From Paenarthrobacter histidinolovorans (GTDB lineage Bacteria; Actinomycetota; Actinomycetes; Actinomycetales; Micrococcaceae), in the NCBI RefSeq assembly GCF_014647595.1, contig NZ_BMPM01000001.1, positions 310,001 to 374,000 on the forward strand: 64,000 nucleotides of DNA, in the 5' to 3' direction. Positions 42,875 through 52,171 of this stretch are shown here, one piece after another. Both the position numbers and the translations under genes were made by a program. How positions within the stretch are numbered: position 1 is the first letter of the stretch; each line of letters begins with the position of its first letter. Under the pieces are notes generated by a model. It ran no database searches. It had not been told where the DNA came from and saw only the letters and a program-made list of their open reading frames with translations.

Positions 42875-43825
42875 ATGAAATTCAAAGCCCCTAAGTGGCT
42901 GTCTGTTGCCCCCGTGGCCGCAGCCCTGGTGATTTCCCTGGCAGCTTGCGGCGGAGGAAGCTCTGAGCCCAGCGGAAGTGCCACTGACGCCCTCGCCGGC
43001 AGCGACCAGAAGTCGCTGGACAGCTTCACCACCGCCGACGTTACTCCCCTGGACAAGATCGACAAGTCCAAGCTCGGCCTCATCACCGACGGCACCATCC
43101 GCGTAGGTACCCTGTCCGACGCTCCGCCGAACATCTTCATCGATCCTTCCGGCAAGTTCACCGGCTACGACAACGAGCTCCTTCGCGCCATCGGCGACAA
43201 GCTGGGACTCAAGGTCGAGTTCGCTTCCACTGACTTCTCCGCTTTGCTCTCCCAGGTGGGAAACAAGCAGTTCGACGTCGGATCCTCCTCAATCTCCACC
43301 ACTGACGCCCGCCGTAAGACGGTTGGCTTCACCAACGGTTACGACTTCGGCTACATGGCCGTCGTGACCAAGAGCGACTCCAAGGTCACCGGTTTCGGCG
43401 ACATCAAGGAAGGCCTCCGCATCGGCGTTGTCCAGGGCACGGTCCAGGACGACTACATGACGAACACCCTCAAGATTGAGCCGGTACGTTTCCCTGACTA
43501 CAACACCGTCTACGGCAACGTGAAGAACGGCCAGATCGACGCATGGGTTGCCCCATCCCAGCAGGCCGAAGGCCAGGTCAAGGAAGGCGACAACACCAAG
43601 ATCGCCGAGAAGGTTGTCAACACCCAGAACTTCACTGCCTACGCTGTGAACAAGGACAACAAGCCGCTGATTGACGCCCTTAACTCCGGCCTGGATGCCG
43701 TCATTGCTGACGGCACCTGGGCGAAGCTCACGGCCGAGTGGTACAAGGACCGTCCGACTGCCGCAGAGCAGACCCCGCAAGGCTGGAAGCCGGGCAGCAA
43801 GGCCGTCCAGCTCCCGGCCAAGTAA
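42875..43825 (+). CDS. Amino-acid ABC transporter substrate-binding lipoprotein
   Basis: 316 residues. Lipoprotein signal with lipobox SLAAC (Cys near residue 25), followed by a Gly/Ser linker. The binding fold (SBP family 3) includes GTIRVGTLSDAPPNIF, GYDNELLRAIGDKLGL and DVGSSSISTTDARR. It captures a polar amino acid or related compound outside the membrane. First gene of a three-gene operon; permease and ATPase follow. The exact ligand is not readable. Confidence 0.92.
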   Translation: MKFKAPKWLSVAPVAAALVISLAACGGGSSEPSGSATDALAGSDQKSLDSFTTADVTPLDKIDKSKLGLITDGTIRVGTLSDAPPNIFIDPSGKFTGYDNELLRAIGDKLGLKVEFASTDFSALLSQVGNKQFDVGSSSISTTDARRKTVGFTNGYDFGYMAVVTKSDSKVTGFGDIKEGLRIGVVQGTVQDDYMTNTLKIEPVRFPDYNTVYGNVKNGQIDAWVAPSQQAEGQVKEGDNTKIAEKVVNTQNFTAYAVNKDNKPLIDALNSGLDAVIADGTWAKLTAEWYKDRPTAAEQTPQGWKPGSKAVQLPAK

Positions 43826-43837
43826 CCAAGGCGTTCC

Positions 43838-44602
43838 ATGGATATCCTCAATCAATTAGCCGATACCTTCTTTGACTGGGAGGCGATGGGCCAAGTCATT
43901 CCCAAGATGTTCGCCGTCGGTCTGCCCAACACGATCGTCCTGGCTGTCGTCTCTGGCATCATTGGCACCGCCCTCGGGATGCTGCTTGCCCTGATGGGGA
44001 TTTCCCGGAACGCGGCAGCACGGTGGGTAGCCCGCATTTACACGGACATTCTCCGCGGGCTCCCGCCGGTGCTGACCATCCTGGTGATCGGCTTCGGTTT
44101 CGGTCCGATCATTCGTGAACTCACCGGTTCCACCAGCCCGTACCCCATGGCCATCGCCGCTTTGTCGCTGATGTCCGGCGCGTACATTGGCGAGATCTTC
44201 CGGTCCGGCATCCAGAGCGTGGACAAGGGCCAGCTTGAAGCCACGCGGGCGCTGGGGTTCAGTTACGGCTCGTCCATGCGCCTGGTAGTGGTGCCGCAAG
44301 GCATCCGCCGCGTCCTTCCGGCCCTGGTCAACCAGTTCATTGCGTTGATCAAGGAATCGTCCCTGGTCTTCATGCTCGGCCTGCTGGCGACTGAGCGCGA
44401 AATCTTCCAGATCGGCAAGGATGCAGCAGCCAACAGCGGCAACCTGTCACCCTACGTTGCAGCAGCGATCTTCTACCTGGCAATGACGATCCCGCTCACG
44501 CATTTCGTGAACTGGATCGATGCCCGCATGCGTGCCGGCCGCCCGGAGAAGAAGGAACCGGATGAGGCAGCCGCAGTGGTTGGAAAAGGAGCCCAAGCAT
44601 GA
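43838..44602 (+). CDS. Amino-acid ABC transporter permease (HisM/GlnP type)
   Basis: 254 residues with five hydrophobic helices. The EAA loop, [20 protein letters not shown], contacts the ATPase. [15 protein letters not shown] and [16 protein letters not shown] are typical of polar amino-acid permeases. It starts 12 bp after the binding-protein stop and its TGA overlaps the ATPase ATG (ATGA). Only one permease gene is present, so it probably acts as a homodimer. Confidence 0.93.
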   Translation: MDILNQLADTFFDWEAMGQVIPKMFAVGLPNTIVLAVVSGIIGTALGMLLALMGISRNAAARWVARIYTDILRGLPPVLTILVIGFGFGPIIRELTGSTSPYPMAIAALSLMSGAYIGEIFRSGIQSVDKGQLEATRALGFSYGSSMRLVVVPQGIRRVLPALVNQFIALIKESSLVFMLGLLATEREIFQIGKDAAANSGNLSPYVAAAIFYLAMTIPLTHFVNWIDARMRAGRPEKKEPDEAAAVVGKGAQA

Positions 44603-45336
44603 GTGAATTCGCGTCCGGGACGCTCACCGCGAAGAACATCCATTTGTCGTTTGGCAGCAACCATGTGCTGCGCGGTATCGACCTCCATGTTGAGAAGGGC
44701 ACCACGGCCTCGGTCATCGGCCCTTCCGGCTCGGGCAAGTCGACTCTGCTCCGTGTCATGAACCGGCTGATCGAGCCCGACCAGGGCGACATCCTGCTGG
44801 ATGGCCGTTCGGTGCTCAAGGACAATCCAGACGAGCTTCGCCGCCGCATTGGAATGGTCTTCCAGCAGTTCAACCTGTTCCCGCACAAAACCGTTGCAGA
44901 GAACATTTCCCTGGCACTGCGCAAACTCCGTGGCATGTCCAAAGACCAGGCCCGCGATGAAGCCCTCGCGCAGCTGGACCTTGTGGGCTTGAAGCACAAG
45001 GCTGATTCACGTCCCGCCAACCTCTCCGGAGGGCAACAGCAACGTGTTGCCATTGCCCGTGCGCTGGCCATGAAACCAGAGGTCATGTTCTTCGACGAAG
45101 CCACGTCCGCGCTGGACCCGGAGCTGGTAAAGGGCGTCCTCGCCCTCATGACCGATCTTGCCCAGGGTGGTATGACCATGGTGGTGGTAACCCACGAAAT
45201 GGGCTTCTCCCGCAACGTCTCCGACATCGTGACCTTCATGGATGCCGGCGTGGTGGTGGAATCCGGTCCTCCGGAGCAACTGTTCACCAGCCCGCAGACG
45301 GAACGCCTCCAAGGCTTCCTTTCGGACGTGCTCTAG
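44599..45336 (+). CDS. Amino-acid ABC transporter ATP-binding protein (GlnQ type)
   Basis: 245 residues. Walker [12 protein letters not shown] at about 38, Q-loop [12 protein letters not shown], signature [15 protein letters not shown], Walker [16 protein letters not shown], and switch His [10 protein letters not shown]. All catalytic residues are intact. It powers the importer formed with the two preceding genes. A long hairpin terminator follows 26 bp after the stop. Confidence 0.95.
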   Translation: MSEFASGTLTAKNIHLSFGSNHVLRGIDLHVEKGTTASVIGPSGSGKSTLLRVMNRLIEPDQGDILLDGRSVLKDNPDELRRRIGMVFQQFNLFPHKTVAENISLALRKLRGMSKDQARDEALAQLDLVGLKHKADSRPANLSGGQQQRVAIARALAMKPEVMFFDEATSALDPELVKGVLALMTDLAQGGMTMVVVTHEMGFSRNVSDIVTFMDAGVVVESGPPEQLFTSPQTERLQGFLSDVL

Positions 45337-45362
45337 CTCCAGGCGCCCTCCAGCCGGACTGC

Positions 45363-45423
45363 AGAAAGCCCCGTCCTTCCCGACGGTCATGTCATGACTG
45401 TCAATGGAAGTGCGGGGCTTTCT
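45363..45423. terminator. Long nested hairpin, bidirectional terminator
   Basis: Outer 11-bp arms AGAAAGCCCCG (45363-45373) and CGGGGCTTTCT (45413-45423). The interior folds again: CTTCC/GGAAG, then GACGGTCATG with CATGACTGTC. TTTCT ends the plus strand and the mirrored bases end the minus strand. It separates the ABC operon from the converging GH3 gene. Confidence 0.8.
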
Positions 45424-45441
45424 GCTGCCGGAGCGCCGGGC

Positions 45442-46719
45442 CTACTGTCCGTTTTTTACGCGCAGCACCGTCAGTGCGGCAGCGTCGATCCTGGCGCGGA
45501 AGGCGGGGTCCGCCTGGGCTTTCTTCACCACTGCCTGGTGCATCGCCGGAATGCTGGCGGGATCAGCGCAGACCAGCATGGTTCCGCCGGCACCAAAGAA
45601 GTTCAGCGCACGGTCTGCATCCGACCAAGCCTCCAATTGTGCCGCGCTGCACAGGTCATCGGACAGGACGATGCCTTTGAAACCAGCGTCTCCCCGCAAC
45701 ATCGTGTCCATCACCATGGGCGAAAACGGAGCAATGTTCGCGGGGTCGATCTTGTCGTAAAAGGCATTCGAGATCATGACCCATTTGGCCCCCTGCGCGA
45801 CCGCTGCCTTGAAGGGCCCCAGGGCAGGGTCCGTGCGGGTAGTCGTGCTGTCACGGACATGACTGGTGACGTCGGTATTGGGCACCACGCGTCCCAGCCC
45901 CGGGAAGTGCTTCACCACTGGGGCTACCCCTGCGTCCTTCATGCCATCGGCAAAGGCGTTTCCCAGTTCGGAGACCGTGTCCGGCGCAAAGCCGTACTCG
46001 CGCTGAAAATGGCCGATGGGACCGTTCGAGGGTGCAAACTGTGGACTGGTCACGGTGTCCAGAACAGGAGCAAGGTTGACGTTGACACCTACACCGAGAA
46101 GCTCCCGTCCCCATACCGTGGCATCCGCCCGGATCTTCGCCGCGCCCGATGACGCCTGCACCAACGCGGTGGGAATGGTGGAGAACCCTGGCCCCGAAAG
46201 CACCTGCACAAATCCTCCCTCTTGGTCGGTGGCGACAAAAAGGGGCACTCCGCCGGTGGTCGCAGGCGAAACGGTCCCGGTCAGCGAGGAAACGACGGCA
46301 GCCGTGGCGGAAGTCCCGGCTTTGCTTCGCCCGCTGAGGTACACATTCCCTGCATGGTATTTCTTCAGCGCCTCCATGGTTCCCGGTTCAGCGCCCGTAG
46401 CCTTGGCGGCCACCATGAACAGCTGGCCGACACGCTGCTCAAGGCTCAAAGCCGCCAGCTGCTGCTCGGCCGGTGACGGGGCCTCGGCACCGGGTGACGG
46501 TGTAGCGGATGTCGGTGCTGCGGAGGTCGCCGGGGAAGGAGTGGAAGGTGCGCTCGTCGGCGCGCCTGGCGACGATGAGGCGGGTGCCTGCGACGTTTCC
46601 GCTGCGGACGATGGCCCGCCCGATCCCGTCCCGGCAGAACAACCTGACGCGACGGCGACAAAGGCCCCAGCGGCAACGATGCTCATACTGAGGGATGCAA
46701 TTGTGTGGGACTTGCGCAT
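45442..46719 (-). CDS. Glycoside hydrolase family 3 lipoprotein (NagZ/LpqI-like)
   Basis: 425 residues. Lipoprotein signal with lipobox VASGC, then a Pro/Ser/Ala/Thr linker of about 60 residues. The GH3 barrel shows VPLFVATDQEGGFVQ, VKHFPGLGRVVPNTD, and GIVLSDDLCSAAQ, where Asp is the likely nucleophile. KHFPGLG replaces the KHFPGHG of enteric NagZ, as in mycobacterial LpqI. Likely role: release of N-acetylglucosamine from peptidoglycan fragments outside the membrane. Confidence 0.88.
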   Translation of the reverse strand: MRKSHTIASLSMSIVAAGAFVAVASGCSAGTGSGGPSSAAETSQAPASSSPGAPTSAPSTPSPATSAAPTSATPSPGAEAPSPAEQQLAALSLEQRVGQLFMVAAKATGAEPGTMEALKKYHAGNVYLSGRSKAGTSATAAVVSSLTGTVSPATTGGVPLFVATDQEGGFVQVLSGPGFSTIPTALVQASSGAAKIRADATVWGRELLGVGVNVNLAPVLDTVTSPQFAPSNGPIGHFQREYGFAPDTVSELGNAFADGMKDAGVAPVVKHFPGLGRVVPNTDVTSHVRDSTTTRTDPALGPFKAAVAQGAKWVMISNAFYDKIDPANIAPFSPMVMDTMLRGDAGFKGIVLSDDLCSAAQLEAWSDADRALNFFGAGGTMLVCADPASIPAMHQAVVKKAQADPAFRARIDAAALTVLRVKNGQ

Positions 46720-46783
46720 GGTAAACCGTAAATTCGTTGGGGTTGGGTTTCCACCTACGAGCCTACCCTGAGCGGGCGCGGCA

Positions 46784-46832
46784 ATGCCCCGGGCATTGCT
46801 GCCGCAACGGCTGGCGGCAATGCCCGGGGCAT
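46784..46832. terminator. Hairpin between hemL and the GH3 gene
   Basis: Perfect 16-bp arms (46784-46799 with 46817-46832), each partly self-complementary (GCCCCGGGC, GCCCGGGGC). It lies 6 bp past the hemL stop. No T-run follows on the minus strand. Confidence 0.6.
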
Positions 46833-46838
46833 GGTCGG

Positions 46839-48152
46839 CTAGGCCGCGGCTGCCGCCTTGGCAGCAGCCGGGAGCGCTTCGATGATGCGGTTCATGGCGG
46901 CATCATCATGGGCCGCAGACAGGAACCAGGCCTCAAAGACGGACGGCGGCAGGTACACGCCCGAGTCCAGCATGGAGTGGAAGAACGGCGCGTAACGGAA
47001 GCTTTCCTGTCCCTGGGCGTCGTCGTAGTTGTGCACGCCGTGGGCCGAGGTACCGAAAGCAACAGAGAAAAGGTTTCCCGCCCGTTGAATGGAGTGGTCC
47101 ACCCCTTCAGCATCCAGCGCTGCCGAAAGTGCGGCTGAGAGTTCCAGTGAACGCGCATCCACGTAAGCGTAAACCTCGGGAGTTGCATGGCTCAGCGTTG
47201 CGACGCCCGCAGCCATGGCCACAGGATTTCCAGACAATGTACCCGCCTGGTAAACCGGGCCAACGGGAGCCAGGTAGTCCATGACGTCGGCACGGCCGCC
47301 GAGTGCCGCCGTCGGCATTCCACCGCCGATGACCTTGCCGAAGGTGAGCAGGTCCGGGGCCCAGCCTTCCTGCCGGCCCGTCAGGCCCCAGTAACCGGCA
47401 TAGCCGGTGCGGAACCCCGTGAGGACCTCGTCGAGGATGAGCAGGGCACCGTGTTCCTTGGTGATGCGGGAGAGCCCGGCGTTAAAGCCCTCACCCGGGG
47501 TGACCACACCCATGTTCGCTGGTGCGGCTTCGGTGATGACGGCAGCAATGTTCTTGCCGTGGGCAGCGAACGCGGCCTCGACGGCGTCGAGGTCGTTGTA
47601 CGGCAGCACCAACGTTTCAGCGGCGGTGGCCTCAGTGACCCCGGCGGAACCCGGCAAGGCCAGGGTGGCGACGCCGGAGCCTGCCGCTGCCAGCAGGCCA
47701 TCCAGGTGGCCGTGGTAGCAACCGGCAAACTTGATGATCAGGTTGCGGCCGGTAAAGCCGCGGGCAAGGCGCACTGCGGTCATGGTTGCTTCGGTGCCCG
47801 TGGACACCATGCGCAAGCGTTCGACGGCGGAGACACGTTCCTTGACGATCTCGGCAAGGTTGGCCTCGTCGGGAGTGGAAGCACCAAAGGAAAGGCCCCT
47901 GTCCACGGCTGCGTGGACGGCCTCGAGCACGGCCGGATGCGCGTGGCCCAACAGTGCCGGGCCCCACGAACATACGAGGTCCACGTACTCCTGGCCGTCA
48001 GCATCGGTCAGGTAGGCACCCTTGGCGGAAACCATGAATTTCGGGTTTCCCCCTACGGAGCCGAAGGCGCGCACCGGCGAGTTCACACCGCCGGGCATCA
48101 GGGACCGTGCGCGGTCGAAGAGCTGATCGGACACAGGGGTGTTTGACGTCAT
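46839..48152 (-). CDS. hemL: Glutamate-1-semialdehyde 2,1-aminomutase HemL
   Basis: 437 residues, class III aminotransferase. PLP lysine is in [23 protein letters not shown] near the N-terminus and [11 protein letters not shown] bind substrate and cofactor. Converts glutamate-1-semialdehyde to 5-aminolevulinate, the second step of the C5 route opened by HemA at 56.9 kb. Last gene of the leftward heme unit. AGGAA precedes the ATG, and a hairpin at 48176-48195 separates it from the LLM gene. Confidence 0.96.
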   Translation of the reverse strand: MTSNTPVSDQLFDRARSLMPGGVNSPVRAFGSVGGNPKFMVSAKGAYLTDADGQEYVDLVCSWGPALLGHAHPAVLEAVHAAVDRGLSFGASTPDEANLAEIVKERVSAVERLRMVSTGTEATMTAVRLARGFTGRNLIIKFAGCYHGHLDGLLAAAGSGVATLALPGSAGVTEATAAETLVLPYNDLDAVEAAFAAHGKNIAAVITEAAPANMGVVTPGEGFNAGLSRITKEHGALLILDEVLTGFRTGYAGYWGLTGRQEGWAPDLLTFGKVIGGGMPTAALGGRADVMDYLAPVGPVYQAGTLSGNPVAMAAGVATLSHATPEVYAYVDARSLELSAALSAALDAEGVDHSIQRAGNLFSVAFGTSAHGVHNYDDAQGQESFRYAPFFHSMLDSGVYLPPSVFEAWFLSAAHDDAAMNRIIEALPAAAKAAAAA

Positions 48153-48175
48153 GGTTCCTATTCTTTCAGTGATTC

Positions 48176-48195
48176 CGGGCGGGTCGTGCCGCCCG
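48176..48195 (-). promoter_or_regulatory. Intercistronic hairpin upstream of hemL
   Basis: CGGGCGG-GTCGTG-CCGCCCG in the 57-bp gap between the LLM stop and hemL start. It could trim or attenuate hemL expression or protect mRNA; no T-run argues against full termination. Confidence 0.5.
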
Positions 48196-48209
48196 AAGGT
48201 GGAGGTGGC

Positions 48210-49286
48210 TCAGGCCGAAGCCAGCAGCTCTGCAACCCGCGGCGCCACCTCGGTGCCGTAGAGCTCGATGCAACGCATCATGGATTGGTGGGGCAACGTC
48301 CCGTTGCTGTACTTCAGGTCGAAGCGATCCACGCCTAGGTTCCGCTTGAGCAGGGCAATTTTTTGCGCCACGGTTTCCGGCGAGCCAACGTACAGGGCAC
48401 CTTCAGGGCCGCACATGGCATCGAATTCAGCACGGTTTCCCGGACCCCAGCCACGCTCGGCACCGATCCGGTTGCGCTGTTCGAGCCAGTGCGGGAAAAG
48501 TTCCTCGCGGGCGGCGTCGTCGGTATCGGCGATGAATCCCGGTGAGTGCGTTGCGATCTGGCGCATCGGGTGCCCGTACTTGGCCATTGCTTCGCGGTAG
48601 AGGTTGACCAAGGGCGCGAAGCGGCGCGGCTCTCCCCCGATGATCGCGAAAATGATGGGGTAGCCGTATTCGGCGCAGCGCAGCACAGATTCCGGGGTTC
48701 CACCCACGCCGATCCAGGCAGGCAGAAGGTGGTGCTGCAGCTTCGGGTACGCCTGCAGCCCGTTGACGTTCGGCCTGGTGCGCCCTTCCCAGTGCACAGG
48801 CTTCTGGGCCCGCACTTTGTCGAAGAGTTCCAGCTTTTCTTCGAAGAGGACCTCATAGTCGGCCAGGTCCAGTCCGAACAACGGAAAGGACTCTATGAAG
48901 GAGCCCCGTCCCAGCATGACTTCGGCCCGGCCGTTGGACAACGCGTCAACGGTGGCGAACCGTTGGAAGACGCGGATGGGGTCATCGGAACTCAGGACGG
49001 TCACAGCAGAGCCCAGCCGGATGCGCGAGGTCACCGCCGCTGCCGCGGCCAGGAAAACCTCGGGCGCCGATACCGCGAAGTCCCGGCGGTGGTGTTCTCC
49101 CACGCCAAACGCATGGATTCCGACGGCGTCAGCCAGCTTTGCTTCCTCCAGCAGCTCGCGCAGGACTTGAGCGTGCTCCTTGGGGTTCCCCTCGGCGTCG
49201 AGCCCGGCATCGCCGAAGGTGTTTACGCCGAGCAGTATCCGGTCCGCTGCGACCGGCTCCGTGGGATCGGAGGAAACGGATGTCAT
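48210..49286 (-). CDS. LLM-class flavin-dependent oxidoreductase
   Basis: 358 residues from ATG 49286. Luciferase-like barrel with GVGEHHRRDFAVSAPEVFL near 60, RIRLGSAVTVLSSDDPIRVF near 83, and LGRGSFIESFPLFG near 123. Such enzymes use FMN (or F420) to oxidise or monooxygenate small molecules. Its ATG shares a base with the hemB stop, so it is translated with the heme genes, and hemL follows. No known heme step needs this enzyme; the substrate is unknown. Confidence 0.9.
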   Translation of the reverse strand: MTSVSSDPTEPVAADRILLGVNTFGDAGLDAEGNPKEHAQVLRELLEEAKLADAVGIHAFGVGEHHRRDFAVSAPEVFLAAAAAVTSRIRLGSAVTVLSSDDPIRVFQRFATVDALSNGRAEVMLGRGSFIESFPLFGLDLADYEVLFEEKLELFDKVRAQKPVHWEGRTRPNVNGLQAYPKLQHHLLPAWIGVGGTPESVLRCAEYGYPIIFAIIGGEPRRFAPLVNLYREAMAKYGHPMRQIATHSPGFIADTDDAAREELFPHWLEQRNRIGAERGWGPGNRAEFDAMCGPEGALYVGSPETVAQKIALLKRNLGVDRFDLKYSNGTLPHQSMMRCIELYGTEVAPRVAELLASA

Positions 49287-50266
49287 CAGGACTCCTTCAG
49301 CCAGCCTGCCAGTTCGGAGGCCCAATAGGTAAGGACGGTATCAGCTCCGGCACGCTTGATCCCGAGCACGGATTCGGTAATGGCGCCGCGCCTGTCGATC
49401 CAGCCGTTGGCGGCAGCCGCTTCGATCATGGCGTACTCGCCCGAGATTTGGTAGGCCGAGACCGGCACGGGGCTCATGGCGGCTACGTCGGCCAGGATGT
49501 CCAGATAGCTCATGGCCGGCTTGACCATGACCATGTCGGCGCCTTCTTCCAGGTCCAGCTCCACTTCCAGGATGGCTTCGCGACGGTTGGCGGCATCCAT
49601 CTGGTAGGTCCGGCGGTCGCCCTTGAGTTGGGAATCGACGGCCTCACGGAAGGGACCGTAGAATGCGGAGGCGTACTTGGCGGCGTAGGCCAGAACCGCT
49701 GTGTTCTTGTGGCCGGATTCCTCCAGCGCCTGGCGGATGACGGCGATCTGGCCGTCCATCATGCCCGATGGCCCCAGCACGTGGGCGCCGGCCTCTGCCT
49801 GCGCCACGGCCATCTGGCCATAGATCTCCAAGGTCGCGTCGTTGTCCACGTATCCTTCGGCATCCAGCACGCCGCAGTGGCCGTGATCGGTGAATTCGTC
49901 CAGGCAAACATCGCCCATGATGACCAGGTCGTCGCCGACTTCAGCCTTGACGTCGCGGATGGCCTTGTTCAGGACGCCGTCGGGATCAAGGGAGGCAGTG
50001 CCCCGCGCATCACGGACGGCGGGCACGCCGAACAGCATGATGCCGCCCACGCCCAGTTCCACAGCCTCGGCGGCTGCACGCTTCAACGAGTCGGTGGTGT
50101 GCTGGACGACGCCGGGCATGGAAGTGATGGGGCTCGGTTCAGTGAGGCCTTCACGAATGAACGCGGGAAGGATCAGGTCAGCCGGCGCCAACCTGTTTTC
50201 TGCTGTAAGCCGGCGCATCGCAGGGGTGGTGCGCAAGCGGCGGGGACGATGGTTCGGAAAGCTCAT
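49286..50266 (-). CDS. hemB: Porphobilinogen synthase (ALA dehydratase) HemB
   Basis: 326 residues from ATG 50266, overlapping hemD (ATGA). Schiff-base lysine in [25 protein letters not shown] and [10 protein letters not shown] are conserved. The metal loop reads [14 protein letters not shown], with two of the three zinc cysteines and Asp at the middle one, between the zinc (DxCxC) and magnesium (DxALD) types. Condenses two 5-aminolevulinate molecules to porphobilinogen. Confidence 0.96.
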   Translation of the reverse strand: MSFPNHRPRRLRTTPAMRRLTAENRLAPADLILPAFIREGLTEPSPITSMPGVVQHTTDSLKRAAAEAVELGVGGIMLFGVPAVRDARGTASLDPDGVLNKAIRDVKAEVGDDLVIMGDVCLDEFTDHGHCGVLDAEGYVDNDATLEIYGQMAVAQAEAGAHVLGPSGMMDGQIAVIRQALEESGHKNTAVLAYAAKYASAFYGPFREAVDSQLKGDRRTYQMDAANRREAILEVELDLEEGADMVMVKPAMSYLDILADVAAMSPVPVSAYQISGEYAMIEAAAANGWIDRRGAITESVLGIKRAGADTVLTYWASELAGWLKES

Positions 50267-51186
50267 TGCGGGTTCCCTTCGTTGGCGAAAACAGATTCGA
50301 GGGCTGCCACGATGCCCTCCGTGGTTGGTTCTTTGGCTGTGGCGGCCACGGTGAGGTGAAGCCGCCAGGCTTCTGCCGCCGTCGGGCGTCCGATCGCGAT
50401 GAAACGGCACGTACCCAGCTCCGGAAACAACGTGGCAATGCGACGGGCGGCGCTGGGTGAGGCAGCAACAACAGCGTCCAGGGTCCCGGCGTCGAACGCC
50501 TTCCGGGCATCGGCCGGTTCCAGGACGGCCAGCGCGCCTCTGTTGGGATGCAGCACGTTGGGATGCGGCACGTTGGGATGCACGACGGCGGCAGGAACGT
50601 CCCCGGCCACGCGCACTTCCTCACGGGCCGGGTAGTCCACAGTGTGGTAGGCGATAACTGCGGTGACGTCCGCGCCTTTCGCTGCCAAACCTTCCCTCAG
50701 CCCGGGCGCTGCGATGTCGGCCTGCGGCAGGAACACCCGCGACGAAGCGGGTTCCCACACCTGCAACAGACCTTCGGCGGACTGGACGTCTGTTGGCGCC
50801 AGGTCAACGACGAGCCCAACGGACTCCAATGCCTGGCGGGATGACTGCCCAATGGTGGCCACTTTGGTTCCGGCGGGCAGCAGGGCTGCGATGTCCACCC
50901 CGCGCCCGGCCGCTTTTTCCAACAAGACCCGCACCGTGGTGATGCTGCTGATCACCAGCCAATCAAAACCCCCGGCGGAAAGCCTGTCCAGGCCGGAGTC
51001 GAGCCCGGACTGGTCATGTGCCCGTTCGAAGTCGATCAATGGCAGCACCAGTGGTTCCGCCCCGAGGTCGCCCAGGGCGTCCGCCAGTGGCTGGGCCCGG
51101 TCCGCGCTCCTGGTGATCAGGATCCGCCGACCGGCCAGCGCTGCCGGATTTGCCGGCCCCGGTTTTGCTGGCTCAGGACGCTGCAA
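50263..51186 (-). CDS. hemD: Uroporphyrinogen-III synthase HemD
   Basis: About 307 residues from TTG 51186; this start overlaps the end of hemC by 14 bases and has GGAG upstream. TTG 51243 is an alternative. Recognisable parts are [37 protein letters not shown], and [11 protein letters not shown] near the end. HemD is poorly conserved, so position between hemC and hemB supports the call. The segment [12 protein letters not shown] is an unusual short Pro/His/Asn repeat. Cyclises hydroxymethylbilane with ring D inversion. Confidence 0.92.
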   Translation of the reverse strand: MQRPEPAKPGPANPAALAGRRILITRSADRAQPLADALGDLGAEPLVLPLIDFERAHDQSGLDSGLDRLSAGGFDWLVISSITTVRVLLEKAAGRGVDIAALLPAGTKVATIGQSSRQALESVGLVVDLAPTDVQSAEGLLQVWEPASSRVFLPQADIAAPGLREGLAAKGADVTAVIAYHTVDYPAREEVRVAGDVPAAVVHPNVPHPNVLHPNRGALAVLEPADARKAFDAGTLDAVVAASPSAARRIATLFPELGTCRFIAIGRPTAAEAWRLHLTVAATAKEPTTEGIVAALESVFANEGNPQ

Positions 51187-52171
51187 GATCCGCGATCTCC
51201 GCGGCGCCCGCAGCCAGCAGAAGCTCAGCAACTTCGATGCCAAGCAACGTAGCTCCCACTTCGGTCAAACCGTCAGTGGCTTTCTTCTCGCGGACCGTCT
51301 TGGTGCCATCGACGGCGCACACCACGGCCTCCAGGTGCAGCATGCTGCCCTTCCGGAAGGCGTAGGCACCGACCGGAGCCGCGCACCCGGCTTCGAGCCG
51401 GGCCAGCACGGCACGCTCAGCCGTCACTGCAAGGCGGGTGTCGTCGTCGTTCAGTGCTGCCAGGGCCTGCGCCAGCACACCGTTGGAGCCCTCGGTGTTG
51501 CCGGCCTGACGGGGGGCGTCGTCGGTGCGGCATTCGATGGCCAGTGCGCCTTGTCCGGGAGCAGGCAACATGACGTCGGTCCCGAAGAACTCACTCACCG
51601 AATCCAGCCGGCCGATTCGTTCCAAGCCGGCGGCGGCCAGCACCACGGCGTCGAGGTCGCACGATTTGCCGGCGACAACCTCCTCAGTCGGGTTTCCGGG
51701 AAGCCCCGGTACGCGGCCCAGACGGGTGTCCACGTTGCCGCGGATATCCAGGACCTCAATGTCCGGGCGGGCTGCCCGGAGTTGCGCTGCACGGCGGGGA
51801 GACCCGGTGCCTACTTTGGCACCGCCGGGCAATTCAGCAAGCGTCATGCCATCGCGGGCACACAGGACATCCCGAACGTCCACGCGTTGCGGCGTGGCCG
51901 CGATGCTCAGGCCGACTGCAGCGCCTGTGGGCAGGTCCTTCAGCGAGTGGACGGCGACATCGCAGCTGTTGGCCAGCAGGGCGTCACGCAGGGCTGCAAC
52001 AAAAACGCCAGTGCCACCCATTTGGGACAGGGACCCGGTTTTGACGTCGCCCTCGGTCTTGATGTGCACGAGTTCCACCGGGAAACCGCCCACCGCAGCC
52101 AACTTATCGGCGGTTTGCTGCGTCTGCGTCAGAGCGAGTTTGCTCGCCCTGGTGCCGATGCGGACGGTCAC
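51173..52171 (-). CDS. hemC: Hydroxymethylbilane synthase (porphobilinogen deaminase) HemC
   Basis: 332 residues; GTG 52171 overlaps the hemH stop (GTGA). The start gives MTVRIGTRASKLALTQT. VHSLKDLP and GSPRRAAQLRA bind substrate. The dipyrromethane-cofactor Cys is in RLEAGCAAPVGAYA. Polymerises four porphobilinogens for HemD. Confidence 0.96.
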   Translation of the reverse strand: MTVRIGTRASKLALTQTQQTADKLAAVGGFPVELVHIKTEGDVKTGSLSQMGGTGVFVAALRDALLANSCDVAVHSLKDLPTGAAVGLSIAATPQRVDVRDVLCARDGMTLAELPGGAKVGTGSPRRAAQLRAARPDIEVLDIRGNVDTRLGRVPGLPGNPTEEVVAGKSCDLDAVVLAAAGLERIGRLDSVSEFFGTDVMLPAPGQGALAIECRTDDAPRQAGNTEGSNGVLAQALAALNDDDTRLAVTAERAVLARLEAGCAAPVGAYAFRKGSMLHLEAVVCAVDGTKTVREKKATDGLTEVGATLLGIEVAELLLAAGAAEIADLAAS

